Source of the DNA: Ceratodon purpureus
Lineage: Eukaryota > Streptophyta > Bryopsida > Pseudoditrichales > Ditrichaceae
Assembly (NCBI GenBank): GCA_014871385.1
Contig: CM026426.1
Coordinates: 199,201-263,200 of the forward strand
Direction: 5' to 3'
Length of the DNA: 64,000 bases
The stretch's first letter is position 1; each line of letters begins with the position of its first letter. Position numbers and translations under genes: made by a program. Below the pieces are notes generated by a model. That model worked only from the letters and a program-made list of their open reading frames with translations. It was not told the DNA's origin and ran no database searches. This document shows, piece by piece, positions 1 to 12,391 of this stretch.

Positions 1-105
1 ACCCTAAACCAACAGCCCACCGTGCGAGAAGTAATAAGAGGCTTTCCACCCGTATGCTAACATTTCCAAACAGTAGCTCTAGCTACTCAATTTTATTTTT
101 TTCAT
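1..105 (+). repeat. SINE 3' part, cut by window edge
   Basis: This stretch matches 1697-1795 closely. Both hold the phrases CCAACAGCCCA, GAGGCTTTCCACCC and GTATGCTAACATTT, then a T-rich tail. The tRNA-like 5' part lies off the window. It reads as the 3' body of the SINE family described at 1548-1795. Confidence 0.6.
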
Positions 106-116
106 CCGTTTTCCAG

Positions 117-335
117 TTTGGACTTGAGCTTATGGCTTGGCGACAGAAACACGTATTTTTTCTCTCATATGTTTCCACAGTGCTAACTTTCTAAAACCGT
201 GATGAACGTTCGAGTCCTTGACCTAACCATGTCTTGATTATCTAAATCCATCAACACTATCACTACTCACTTGTAAAACACGGTCAACATTTACATCATC
301 AACCTAGTATCATATTTCTGATTGGCAAAACCATC
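117..335. repeat. Direct duplicate, copy 1
   Basis: About 200 bases here recur at 604-820 in the same orientation with few differences. Both copies begin near TGGCTTGGCGACAGAAACA and run through a region ending ATCATCAACCTAGTATCATA. No coding capacity is visible. The spacing of about 487 bases and the shared flank next to SINE sequence suggest a local duplication or two insertions of one short element. Confidence 0.7.
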
Positions 336-424
336 ACATGCATACATACAATTTACACAAAAGATGTAGTGAAAACTACATCTTTTATTGTTGTGGCGGC
401 GAGAGCCACCGTTGAATCTTGTCA

Positions 425-615
425 CTGCATCTGCATGCTTAGTTCAGGTGCGTCGGGTGGGCCCTGTTGGTTGGTACAACATTTCCTGCCTGTGAATTTC
501 TCCCCAGCAGTGCCAAGCCATGATGTACCACAGAATCGCTCATAACGAGTCCAGTGGGTTTCGAACCCGGACCGATTGTATGTGACGCGCTCGTCCCAAC
601 CAACAGATTTTGAGC
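425..615 (-). mobile_element. tRNA-derived SINE, minus strand
   Basis: The reverse complement aligns with 1548-1700. It contains a Pol III B-box-like core (GGGTTTCGAACCCGGACC on the plus strand) and the shared phrases TTTCCTGCCTG and CCAAGCCA. A small open frame here is only a by-product. Its relation to 1548-1795 is that of inverted copies of one family. Confidence 0.6.
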
Positions 616-820
616 TCATGGCTTGGCGACAGAAACAGGTCTTTTTTCTCTCATATAGTGTTTCCACGGTGCTAACTTTCTCAAACCGTGATGAACGTTC
701 GCGCCCTTGACCTAACCATGTCTTGATTATCTAAATCCATCAACAATATCACTACTAACTTGTAAAATACGGTCAACATTTACATCATCAACCTAGTATC
801 ATATTTATATTTGGCGGAAC
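604..820. repeat. Direct duplicate, copy 2
   Basis: Second copy of the block at 117-335. It differs by scattered substitutions and small indels, for example an extra AG in CATATAGTGTTTCC. It follows the minus-strand SINE directly. Confidence 0.7.
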
Positions 821-1547
821 CTTTGTATGACCACTTCCACTAGTTCCATTAATTAGGTCCGCTCAACCCGTGAACCACTACCATGACTACCATGAAAAGA
901 CCATGGCTACAATTATAAAATGAAGAACTATGGTAGAATGCTCTAAAATGGAGCAGTGCCGATAATGGAGCTCTAGGAATCTTCGCTCGGAGATACATAA
1001 TAGTTTCCCCACCCAACAGTACCATGTATTGACGGCAAACATTATAGGGTGTCATTTTAGGGCACCATTTTAGGAACACCTATGAATCTAGCTTCAAAAA
1101 TTCATAACTAATTGTAGAAGCATCCAAAAATGATGATTCCACTTGCTCCAACTTTTCACTTAGTTTCCTCATGCAGGAAAATTATTTGCAGTGTTAATTT
1201 TGCTGTACTAAACCCACGCTGAAAATTTAGCCATTATAGAGCAGCTTGCCATATTATGCAATGCGCTTTGAAATGACTTCCGCCCTCGTGTGATGGAATA
1301 ATACATTGGTATGCAGCCATTGAAATTTATTATCATCGATATAATTTGTTTCAAGATTAAGGTTAACATCCGTATCTTAGTCTTCATATGCTTGGGATCC
1401 CTTGCGTGCATGACAAGTACAACGTAGATCATCCTGTCATACTAGACTCACTCATACTAAATTCGTATGAGCATCTGGAAGCCAACTGTCACGACACCAG
1501 TGAAACGGACATATAGGTTAGTTTGCGGAGGGCGTTTGGACACCAAG
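821..1547. other. Gene-free stretch
   Basis: Between the duplicate and the next SINE I see no exon, tRNA or repeat that recurs in the window. The short open frames have no recognisable motif. Confidence 0.5.
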
Positions 1548-1795
1548 CCACGAGCTCATTGTTGGTTGGTGGTGAGCGTTTGTCTCATATAACTGGTCCG
1601 GGTTCGAACCCTGATGGACTCGTTTGAGCAGATGTGGGGGATGAAGTGGCTTGGTACTGCTGAGTGAGCGATCGCAGGCAGGAAATGAGTTGTGCCAACC
1701 AACAGCCCATCGTGCGCCCAATGACAAGAGGCTTTCCACCCGTATGCTAACATTTACATACTGTAGCTCTAGCTACTAAAATTTTTTTATTTCAT
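1548..1795 (+). mobile_element. tRNA-derived SINE, most complete copy
   Basis: The 5' part resembles a tRNA gene: an A-box-like GAGCTCATTGTTGGTTGG and, about 50 bases on, a B-box core GGGTTCGAACCC followed by TGATGGACTCG. A non-tRNA body and a T/A-rich tail near 1778-1795 follow. This order of tRNA head, body and simple tail is the classic SINE layout. It cannot fold as a normal cloverleaf over its full length, so I do not call a functional tRNA. Partial relatives lie at 1-105 and 425-615. Confidence 0.65.
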
Positions 1796-1928
1796 TATGT
1801 TCTCTGGGCATGGGCAATTTGAAGTCGGCTTCAATTAATTTCCTTCATGGAATGTATGTGGTGGCTCTAGCTCATGTTGGGACGACACTAAGGGGGTCAG
1901 CTTTACATCATATAGCACTAACAGTGAA

Positions 1929-2670
1929 GGGGAGAAGCACAATGGAGTGGACTTAAAAAGTGCTTAGCTCTTTGCTAGACTTTTCAGTCCTTTTGCAAAA
2001 ATTGTACAAAAGTGATGGACAAATGTAATTGATTCAATTTTATTGGCTAGTATGGATCCTCAACTTATTTTCATACTACTCGAAAAAGTTTTGTGCAAAG
2101 TAGACGCTTTCAAGTTATTGTATGAAGGCTTTACATCCAGGGCAGTTACTGTAGTCATTTGAAACAGTGACATAACAGAATCAAAAACTATCAAAGAATC
2201 ACTTTTAATTACGTGGTGCCCTCTATATGTTTAAGAGGCATTCTAAAATGGTCAATTCATATACTCATTAATTGGTTTAGGGTTTCGAAAGTACCCCAAG
2301 GATGTTTCTTAAGAGGGTCACTTTTGCGGTACCTTTTTAGCGTTTTTTTTCACCCAACTTTGGTTTTTAAATTGAAAATAAACATCCTCTACAAACAGTA
2401 GAGGGCACCAACTACAGCAAGTACGACTTTGGAAATTTTCATCTCTGTGATTTAGAACTAGTGGTCAAATTTTGTTTCAATCGAGGAAAGTTATTTTTTT
2501 GAAGATGCATGTAAGATACCTTATGACACCCTAACAAGTGACTACAATGCTCCCAAACTACACCAACATGCTCAGACTCAGCTTTGCGCTTTTAAAAACA
2601 TCACAGTTCGTACTCACTTCTTAGTGATCACACTTTGTACTTTGTGGTCCAGTTTATTATGCTCTTCTCC
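1929..2670 (-). mobile_element. 741-bp TIR element, copy 1
   Basis: The ends are imperfect inverted repeats: GGGGAGAAGCACAATGGAGT on the left and, read backwards, GGAGAAGAGCATAATAAACT on the right. The interior is the reverse complement of the element at 4340-5080; for example AGAGGGCACCAAC near 2401 answers GGGGCCCTCTATT near 4600. The lengths are the same, about 742 and 741 bases. No transposase frame is present, so it is non-autonomous. No clean target duplication is visible at this copy, which suggests it is older than copy 2. Confidence 0.75.
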
Positions 2671-4299
2671 AGACGATTAATGGATTGTATTTGTTGGTTT
2701 TTGCTTCACGCGTTTCTCGAGCAAATCAATCAACACCGTATAAGAATTCAATGAATAGTATGGTAAGATTGGGGTCTATTTTACACTCCTTTTATCCAAC
2801 TTCTATACATTTTTCTACATTCTATACATCATTTATACACCTTTATACCGCTTTATACACACCTTTCATTCATCTTTCATACTACGTGTATGCAATTGAA
2901 ATGTTTACTGTATTTGATATTGAGATTAACATACCTACAAAATATGTACGACCTGGGTTTAATCCAAAGTTCATATTGTATAATCCATATCCATTCAAAA
3001 CAATTCCGTTTCATTTATACTAACGTTCATGCTTATGTTTATTCCATCTGCATGGACTTCTACTGGAAGGAATGTCTTATTTAGAAATTGACAATGGAAC
3101 CTCAATTGCAAGTGATGATCTCAGTGTGGGTGTCTGGAGCAATCTCAAATAGGGCTTTGAGCTATCTCAAATAGAGTTTGGAGCAATCTCAATTATCTAG
3201 AGGTTGGAGTCTAGATCTCAAATAGCTTTTGGAGCTCTTGGAGGATTAGTATTGTTGCGGTTCCTCCAGTAACCTAATCTTAAAATTTGCAAAAATATAC
3301 TTTCACAATAGAAATCTATGTAGGACCTCTATATGTAACTGAATTCCATTATACTTCTAATTTAGTTTTCTATATCTAATTATACTATTCATTACACTTT
3401 TGATTGAACTTCTCCCTCTTACTTCTACTTTACTTTTCGTTGAATCCCATTTGACTCTTTTACTTTTTACGAACTCATACCCTACCCAATCATGTTGTTT
3501 GTTCTTCAAAAAACACTATTTATGAAATCAAATTTAGGAACACAAGTATTTCAGAGTGACTTCGAAGGCTTTTGGGGACAATGTGACAGCTGGCTACAAG
3601 GCAAACATTGTGTTTCTACTTGCTAGAAGGCGACATAGTGGGTACAACCAATCTGTCTTTTCTAGTGCCGTGTGCTTTGCAATTTTTGGTACGTACTTGT
3701 TTTATATATTATCTCCTATAAGGTACGAACGTGCTTTCGTAAGCATGGCACTATATATTTAGTAAGCATGGTACTAACATATATTTCGTAAGCATGGTAC
3801 TATATAATTTGTCTGCCGTCTTTGATGGCTCATGAGAGATGGACAATTTGAGTGATGAACCATAGGTCAAACATCACGTATTGGATGAAGACATATGATG
3901 TTTGCAGAGGAATGGAGTTTGGGACGAAGCATTTTCACAAAATGATATTGCTGCCAATTTATTCAATGAAAGCCCTCCAAATGCTAAGTTTCAGGATCCT
4001 GCATCTTTTCTACGAGGTGTTAGACACATGGTATGTGCACAAGCCTGTTCAATGTGAGCTTTATGACTGCCCCCTTCGATGAATTATGAAGGAAATTCTG
4101 CTCCCATACCTAGGTATCTTGCAAATTTAATTAATGAACTTGGTAAAAAAAAAAAGTAAAAATTTAACTATTATATTCATGATTTTCTAATAATCAAAAA
4201 CTAATTTGATTAACTGGATGAAGTGACTAGTTTTTTAGAAATAAATCTGTATTAATGATTTTTTGCATTCTATTTTTTTTATTTTGATAATTTTGAAAT
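2671..4299. other. Gene-free stretch with short degenerate repeats
   Basis: This stretch holds degenerate tandem phrases. Variants of TCTCAAATAG with GGAG recur at 3117-3240. Three copies of a roughly 28-base phrase containing GTAAGCATGGTACTA lie at 3736-3812. The open frames inside are short, low in complexity or without known motifs. I see no supported gene. Confidence 0.5.
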
Positions 4300-5300
4300 T
4301 TGTATTCTTTAAGCATTATCTTGATGCATATAGGGGCTAGGGGGGAAGCACAATAAAGTGGACCACCAAGTGCAATATGTGATCACTAGGAAGTGAATAT
4401 GAAGTGTGCTGTTTTTTATAGCTCAAAGGTGATTTTGAGCATTTTGGTGTAATTTTTGAGCATTTTAGTCACTTTTTAAGTTGTTATAAGGTATCTTACA
4501 CACATCTCCATGAAAAAAACATCTTCAATTGAAACTTAATTTGACCCCTAGTTCTAAATCATGAAAATGAACTTTTCCAAAGTCTTGATTTCTTCATTTG
4601 GGGCCCTCTATTGTCTTTAGAGGATGTTTTTTCCAATTTAAAAAACAATGTTCGGTGAAAAAAACCTCACAAAAAGTTTCACCGAAAACAATGTTTTAAA
4701 AACGTCCCGGGGATACTTTTTGCCAATCTAGGATTGCAAACACGGCCACCTGGATCATTTCTACAAGCGCAATGTACAAATGAAGGGCCCCACAAAGTCA
4801 AAAGTGATTTTTGTCAAAACTACAATGTAATACGGTCACTTTTCCAAATGATTGCATTCACTTTGTTCAACTTTGTGGCGTTCATAGAGGTGTCTCAACT
4901 CAACAACTACGAACGCAAATTTCGGAAGTTGTAGTACATCAAGTCTACTTTCCGTATCCCAAACTTAATTTCCCATCAAGAAGTTTTAGATGCCACTTTC
5001 TAGTGTGTTTACACAACAGGCTGAAATTGGCAATGAGCTAAGCACTTTTGTGGTTCACTTTATTGTGCTTCCCCCCCCCCCTATAAAACCCAAAATTTAA
5101 TGAAATCAACCCTACCTACTCCACAATCGATGTTTGGAGTGTACCCTAAAAATTTAACGGGCAACGGATCCTACCGGACCCGTTGCCCTTATTCAAACCC
5201 TTCTCGCTCGGCTCGATGGGTTTGAAATGCCTAATATCGCTCAAATATTTTTATGAGGAATATATGATATATTTATGAAACTTAATTTATTTATGTTCCT
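4300..5300. repeat. Repeat X, copy 1, interrupted by TIR element
   Basis: The pieces 4300-4339 and 5081-5300 together match one continuous stretch at about 38725-39020. Shared phrases include ATATAGGGGCTA, CTATAAAACC, CGGATCCTACCGGA or close variants, and CAAACCCTTCTCGCTC. The middle is the 741-base TIR insertion. The function of repeat X is unknown. It carries a GC-rich hairpin-like pair, GGGCAACGG and CCGTTGCCC, around 5158-5188. Confidence 0.75.
4340..5080 (+). mobile_element. 741-bp TIR element, copy 2, with CTA target duplication
   Basis: It starts GGGGGGAAGCACAATAAAGT and ends with the near-perfect inverse, ACTTTATTGTGCTTCCCC plus extra C residues. CTA is present on both sides (4337-4339 and 5081-5083), and the uninterrupted relative at 38781-38787 has a single GGGGCTA. 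The 3-base duplication and G-rich ends fit PIF/Harbinger-like or similar non-autonomous elements; the family assignment is inference. No transposase is encoded. Confidence 0.85.
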
Positions 5301-8300
5301 GATTTTTTTCCTCAAAAGAGTAGTTACATTACATATCTAAACTGCATTTTTGATAGGACCCTACATGAATGTCCCTCTTCATTTCCTTCCATTACTTGAC
5401 CAATGTTTGTTAAGATCATGAATCTGTCACTTGGCAGGGCTAGGTGCACTCTTTGTGATGCACTCCAAAATGTTGTCCTCTAAAAATGGAAAAAGTCTAC
5501 AGATCAGTTTTGGGTATTCAAGTACTCTTGCCTTTGGAAATTAGTACCTATTTGTGTATTGGGAAAAAAAATTGAAAAAATTTGCATTCTATGAGAAACA
5601 TATTTTTCTACACATGAAAATTACACCCCAAATATAACCAAAAAAAAAAAGGCCCAAAATCCTTAAGTTGGTGGTTTTAGGTGTCTTTATCTTAAAAGCA
5701 GTAAAAGTGGTGTTTGTTAGTCAGGGAGGACACAACAGACAAGCCAAAGCCCAATTTTCCATTAGTTAGAAACATCGGGTTTCCTTCCAGTGCATCTTGT
5801 TGGTTGCAAAGCTAAGGTAGACCAATATCCTTGCAAAGCTAAGGTAGACGAAAAACCATAAAAATAAGGTGATTTGATTGAAAAGGAGGGAGATAGAAAT
5901 TCTCTAAATCATTTTTCAGATGGAAAAGAAGAAATGATGACGAATGTAGCTTGTTTCGTATTTTTATTTCCTGTAAATAGTTGCCTAGAAGTTCTGAAAG
6001 TCGGAAGTTTGTCAAACCACCTTCTTGAATTAGACACTTCCTAAACCAAACGTGATGGTGTTTTAAAACCGTTATCTAATATCACAGAAAACTAGACATA
6101 AGACTACTAAAAAAAACCAGATCTTAACATAATTAGGCAAAACCTGAGTAGTCTAGCAAAACCTGGCTAGTCCACCAAAACCATGCAAAAATTCTCTGTT
6201 TTCAATCTACAACTTCTCTATTTCTGAGAAACTCTAATGTACGCTATGAGGGCATTTACAACTTTTGGTTTCTCTACATTACTCCCTCCTTTCAACCAAT
6301 GATCGGGAGATTGGTCAGATAGTTGTAAGTTAGCCAAATGAAAGTGCCGAATTACCGATTTGAATTTGGAGGTTTTGGATTTTTTCTAGTTCAAAACTTA
6401 AATCTTACCTACCTATCACATTAATATCATCCAAGTATCACATAAGTATCACATAAGTATCATACATAAAGTAGCAAACAATCTTAGAAAAAGAAGATAA
6501 TAGTTGGATGACCTCTCAAACTTTCCAAACCTTACTTTCAATCCTTGCATTTGCACTTAGCTTTAACTACTTGATAATACCATTCACAGTTCCCAGAGAT
6601 TAATCAAGGTTGATGTTTTTGGTGGTTGGACTTACTGAAGTTCTTGGTGTGACCCTAATGTAAGTTAAAGTTTGTTTGCATATGAGTAAATTATCATTGT
6701 TGTGTTTTAGAACAACGGAAGAATGGGATCCTGGTATTTATTATATTGTAATCAATCGTTTGGTGTATTTTATTAAGTCACACAACACTAACTTGAAAGA
6801 GAGATAAAAATAAGGTAGAAGATTGTAATGAGAGAAATACTTAATAATGGATGATATTCCAATTAGATTTTGGTTTTAGAATGTATTTTTAAAACTACTA
6901 TAGTAGCACCGTAGTAGGTTTCCTACACTACGGTGAAGGTAAAAATAAAAACTTAAAAATACAAATAACTATTAACCAAAAACATAAATAGAAGAAAATC
7001 AATTTCGGTCATTGAGGTAATTTTTGGTGATTTTATGCTATAAATTAAAAATCAAAACAATAAATTTTTGACATGCAAACTTTGAAAGTACTAATGCATT
7101 TAACAAATGAAAACCATAGATTTTAGAAAGAAATTGACAATCCATAACCAATTCTATGAGTCACTATAAATTTAATCATCAAGATAATCCTTATATGTTC
7201 ACTACATTAAGACAATTTTGCATAAAAAAAAGTTAGAGTTTATAAGTGTTATTAATTTTAATACTATTTCAATTATTAAATATCTTAATTTTTTTATTTA
7301 ATTTGAAGATAGTAGCTCCTCGACGTTAAGAATGAGCTCAGAATGTGAGAATGTTGGTAATAAGGGCGAGCATTTCCATGCTCAGCTATTGGCAATAAAA
7401 TTTTCTTCACCTCCATAGGTCGTACGTACACTGCGAATACCAGGTGCAGCTTATGGATAATATAGAGACACGAATGCGGTATAAAAACATAAATGTATAG
7501 ATGTTCTATAATAAAAGAGGTTTCAGTGGATTTTGATTAATTAATAGCTAAGATATAAAGAAATTATTCATTGTTGTAATATGTGGCAAATAACATATTT
7601 TAAAAGTTTGCAAATTAGAGTTTTTTGATAAAAAAATCAAAATTTTCCCTTTAAAATAATATAAATAATAATTTTGGTTTAAATTAAAAAAGATTAAATC
7701 ACATATTGATTTTTTTCATTTGAATTTTATTTCAAGTGTAATCCTATGTTTTAATGAACAGTTTATTTTTAAAAATCATATTTCTGTAATATGTTTATTT
7801 TTTAATCGTTTAGATGCCAATTCTACATGAAACGTAATTTGTGTGTTCTTTAAAAAACATGCAACATTTATTACTGTTTGAAAGATTACTAAAAAATCAT
7901 TTAAAATTCATCAATTATTTTATATGTATTTTTCTATACAATCTTTTTTTTAAAAATATTTTTATACGTTTATATAATGCATGTTGTAAGTGAAGATTTC
8001 ATGATTTTTTAAAATCTTATAAGTCTTTAAATTTCATTTTTAGTACATATTTGAACCTGTTAGTAATATGGTAAATTCAAATATATGTCCACGTACCATG
8101 AAAATATTATATATTTCTATATGAATAGTTTGGCAAAATGTAAATTTTAATATGCATTCATCTTTTGAATTATAAAAAATAAGTTTGATCTATATTCCAC
8201 GTTTGAATTATTTTTTGTGTCCCAGGGCCATGTTTTGATTTTTATGTCTATAAAAACATGTGTAGATATAAATAAAATATTTTAATGTTTTTATACATGA

Positions 8301-11128
8301 TTTTAGTTTTGTAAAATTCATTACCGTGACATTTAATTATAACATTGGTGATTTGCTAATCATATTTAAATATCAAACATAAAATCTACATCACTTTTAC
8401 ATTGCTCAAAATGAAGTTTTCAATGGCTTGGATTTAAAACTCGTAGAAAAGCTTGTGAATGGATGAAACTTGAATGCAAACATTTCACTTTTTCAAATCC
8501 GTATACAATTGTTCCACAAAGTTTTTTTTGCGCAACATTTATTCCACAAAGTTCTAATGGGTAGCTAGGTTTAGGAATATACTATGGTTATATTTCAAAT
8601 CATGAAATCATGAATCTGCAACAAAATTTATTATTAGTTCAATAAATATTATACAACATATCGACTCAAAAAACCATATTCTTATTCAATGTACAAAAGA
8701 ATTTAAATTTTATTAAAATAAATATCTATTGTATCAAATGCCAAGATTTTAAATTCTGCAACGTAAAAAGATGCAATTTGAATAGATAAAAATCAATAAC
8801 TTTTAAATATATGTTTAAATTTAAAAAGAAAAAAAAATCAAAAATTTTAATGGCATTTTAAATGATTTTAAAAAAAAAAACAAGATTTTCAAATTTTATA
8901 ATTGAAGTTTCAGTCATCTATTATTAGTTATATAGAATGCATGACTTGTAAGAATTTTATATTTAAAATTTTAAAATTTTAAAAAATTAATATATACTTT
9001 AAAAATAAAATTGTTGATAACGTTATAATTAAATATATTTTTATACATCAATTAAAATTTTTAAAAATATATATTATTTTAAATCAAAATTACAAAAAAA
9101 ACAACTTTCCACTGATTTCTATATTTTACTCATCTTGTTCATACTTATTTTTGTAATAGTTAAAAGATTAAAAAAAATTATTAAAAATTTATCTATTTTT
9201 ACTATGAGAGAATAAAATCATAATTACAATATAAATAAATTCATGGAAAGGTTAACAACTACACACAAGTGATGCTAGAATATGACTAGATACATATTTA
9301 AGTATAGTTTATGATTTAATATAACCAATTATCATTTTCTTGGTAAAATTTGCATATGCCAAGGCTGTCTTTACACATGCCTCTATTATTCAAATTCTAA
9401 TATATCAAAAATAATAATAAAACAATAATATCAACAATTGTATACAAATTTTTATTTTTTGTCTATTTTTTACAATTTTTTTCATGTAATCAAAAATTCT
9501 AAATACTATTTCATTACAATCAATGGAAGATTGATGAATCCTTCTTAAAATTATTGAATGTTTTTGAGTTTCAAAACATATAGAATGTTTAAATTTTTAT
9601 TTTCTTAGATTAGAAGTTTCTAGCTTCAAAATTAACAAGATTTTATGATTTAAAAACTTCGTGATAGTGACAATATAAAAAATGAAAATTTGACTTCACC
9701 ATACTATATTTTGGTCAAATTTTAGATGCATTACAAGACACATTGTTTATGACAAAAAAAATACTATTCAAGGATAACCATTTATTAATTTTTGCAAGTT
9801 CCATCTCCCATGACCTTTGATATTGAATTTCAAACCTTTTAACATTAGTCTTATATAAAATATAATATTTACTAAGAAACCATGTTTTTACAAATCTACA
9901 AAAAGTCTCAAAAGATGCACCATGAAAGGAAACTTGCTTGATTGTACCTTGCATTTGCTTATAAAGTATATGAAGACTTGCACAATTATATCTATTATTT
10001 TTCCAATCAATGAAGATGTGGATTGACAATGCTCAAGTGCTTTAAGATTTCAATGTAACAAACAACACATTCTCTCTTAAATTGTAATTTTTGGCTCATG
10101 AAAAAGACATTCCTTTAAATTCATTTCAAAAAATTGACTCTCGCTTATTCTCTCATCGCAAAGACAGTATCAATCAATAATCCCTTAAAGACCAAGGGAC
10201 CCAAATCCTTTGTGATTTTAAGCAGGATCTTATGATTGCAATAAAGAAAAGAAATACTAAAGTTTAGGGTGAAAATAGATATTTGTAAGACCTTCCAAAC
10301 ATAATAATTTTCATCAAATTCTCATGAAAAATTGAAAAAATTATGTGGTTTAGGGTTTAGGGTGCTGCAGGGCTAAAACAATTATCAAATTATTTTTCAA
10401 TTATTTTTTAAAAATAGATTAATATTGTGTAAGCTTTTATGAATGTAGGGAGGTTTTATTCATTGCATTTTGATAAGTCAAGCAAAAGATACAAAAAGTC
10501 ATTTTTTGTGGATACTTTCCAAAAATATTAATAGAAACAAACTTTGAAGTCTTGTCTTGAATTCAATTTTAACAATTTTCAAATAATAAGAAAGGCAAAT
10601 GTTACAATTGGTTCATACAATACTCTCACCGCGTGGATTAACATGATTGTATTCCTTGTCAACAAAAATATTGATTTAGGTTTAAGTATCATTTCAATCC
10701 TAAGTCATTTATCTATGATAATATCAATTTTTTCAATTGAGAACACAAAGCCATATTTTTTGAAAATTAAAGCCATTTTGAATTTTCAGCTTTAGTAAAG
10801 ATTGAAAATAATAATTTTGTTTTTTGTGTTTAGGGACTAAGATCTTGCAACATGTTTTATTCCCATTTCTTAATTTTGGAGAAGGAGTTTTTTATAATGT
10901 TAACTATAAGATCATGTGGTTGAATTATTAAAAAATATCACAATGTCAAAAGTAAGCTTATTTAACCTATTGATATCAAATGACAATTTTGAGGTGAAAA
11001 TAGTCTTTGTTCTTTAGGGATTTAAAAGAAATAAAGTTGAGTTCTACGGCCTTATGATACCAACAAACATAAGTTACAAATCACAAATATGATATTGATC
11101 CTATCAAATTCATGTAGGCAAAACATTA
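5301..11128. other. Long AT-rich gene-free stretch
   Basis: Composition falls steeply from about 6900 on, with long runs of A/T. No exon with recognisable similarity, rRNA or tRNA is visible. Minor features are a duplicated phrase TTGCAAAGCTAAGGTAGAC (about 5805 and 5832), a CATAAGTATCA run near 6430-6470, and two adjacent plant telomere-type units TTTAGGG at 10346-10362. A 104-codon minus-strand open frame at 9715-10029 has no recognised motif and is not called. Confidence 0.6.
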
Positions 11129-11254
11129 CTGTAGTGGAAAGGGTGTACAACTACACAACAGATGAACACCAAAAAATGTCCAAACTTGTTTTGGGTGTAA
11201 TTGGACATTTTTTGGTGTTCATCTTTGGTGTAGTTGTACACCCTTTCCACTAGT
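11129..11254. mobile_element. Small fold-back (hairpin) element
   Basis: Two arms of about 53 bases pair almost perfectly: the left arm begins AGTGGAAAGGGTGTACAACT and the right arm is its inverse, ending ACACCCTTTCCACT. The loop is about 18 bases. Nothing is coded. It could be a miniature inverted-repeat element or, if transcribed, a source of small RNA. The near-perfect arms suggest recent insertion. No target duplication is obvious. Confidence 0.75.
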
Positions 11255-11738
11255 GAAATGTGAATAAAATAATACTCTACATTAAACTACCTAATATGAA
11301 AAAATCCAGACAACACTGATTGTTAACTACCCTGTGATTTAAACAAGCTGTAATTGAAAAACTATAAAATACAAAAAAGAAAAAGCTCAGAAATTAAACA
11401 AATGATACTGGAGCCTGTCAGAATCTTATAATGTACCTTGACACATCATTCAAAACACATGACTCCACTAACGAACCTCCAAGAACTCTCCCGCCAAATC
11501 CAACGATCTCACGGACGACAATGGGAACTATCTACGATAACTGAATGAAGAATCAGTAGAAACGGAAGATATCAAACACGACAGGGACATGCCCGTCTCG
11601 CACGCCGGCGACCAGGGGAAGTCCTCTCGCGTCGCGATTCGCTGTCCTAGCGTGGAGGACCGACTTCGGAGAGGCGTCACTCTCCAAACATAGCGAAGCA
11701 GGAACACAGACACGCTGAGGAGGAACGCTTGCAGGCTG
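11255..11738. other. Gene-free stretch upstream of gene remnants
   Basis: Composition rises sharply in GC from about 11460, as expected for the upstream or 5' region of a plant gene. Two overlapping minus-strand frames here lack known motifs. No promoter element can be defined safely. Confidence 0.4.
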
Positions 11739-12391
11739 TTGGTGTGGGTGCTCGGTTGGGCCATTCGCAGGGGAAGGGAGCGGAGGAGAGGCCATCGAGA
11801 GTTCAACGAGGAGGTCGATGCTGCACGGAGGGCTGGGAAGGAGATTGCGGACAACATCAGGAATCTGGTTCAAATGGGAGTTGATTGCTTCAGGTATTTA
11901 GCTCTAATGGGGTCTGCGGCTCTTACAATTGTCTGGCGGAGCACAAATGCTAAGGTAGTTAGACTCTGCTTTGAGGCGCAGCTTCCTTCTTGCATTATTA
12001 GCGTTCCTATGTTAATGATTTAGGGTATATTATATTAGGGTTTAGGGTTTCTTGCTTGCATCCCTTTATCAAGGCCCGGTTCGATTACGAAGAGCAACTA
12101 CTCGTATCTTCATTCATTACTTATCGAATGTGCGTATATCCTCCCTCTTGATGTGACCATCTCTGGACATCTCTTCTGACCGTTTTTGGAGTTGTTTTTA
12201 TCGTGTTGATAGTATAGTACAGCAGTTTTAACAGCGCTCATTATGCCAATGGGTTTGTTTATACAGGTTAAGGGTGCGTTAAAGTGTTACATTGCTGAGG
12301 TTGAGAATTTCCCTGTGGAAAGTAATTGTGGCATCATGAAGTCACTGCTTCTGTTTTGCACTCAAAATCAATCCCTGTTAGATTCTCACAA
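11739..12391 (+). pseudogene. Unidentified two-exon coding remnant
   Basis: The first exon-like frame (to about 11954) encodes a basic then helical stretch including EEVDAARRAGKEIADNIRNL and a hydrophobic segment YLALMGSAALTIVW, and ends at a GT after AAG. The second piece, about 12269-12391, begins after CAG, reads VKGALKCYIAEVENFP and ends at AAG/GTATT. The pairing by splice signals is plausible. I do not recognise the family and see no ATG at the start. A telomere-type run lies in the intervening stretch near 12035. It may be an upstream neighbour of the HNH/SANT gene or its front end. Confidence 0.35.

Noticed and set aside
1590-1625. Possible tRNA gene around GGTTCGAACCC
   Set aside because: The B box is good but no cloverleaf can be completed, and the sequence repeats with a SINE body; it is a SINE.
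9715-10029. 104-codon minus-strand frame in the AT-rich region
   Set aside because: Unusually long for such AT-rich DNA, but there is no recognised motif, neighbour or splice context, so I do not call a gene.
10346-10362. Telomere end
   Set aside because: Only two TTTAGGG units are adjacent, with unique sequence on both sides; scattered telomere-type units are common in plant 5' regions and introns.
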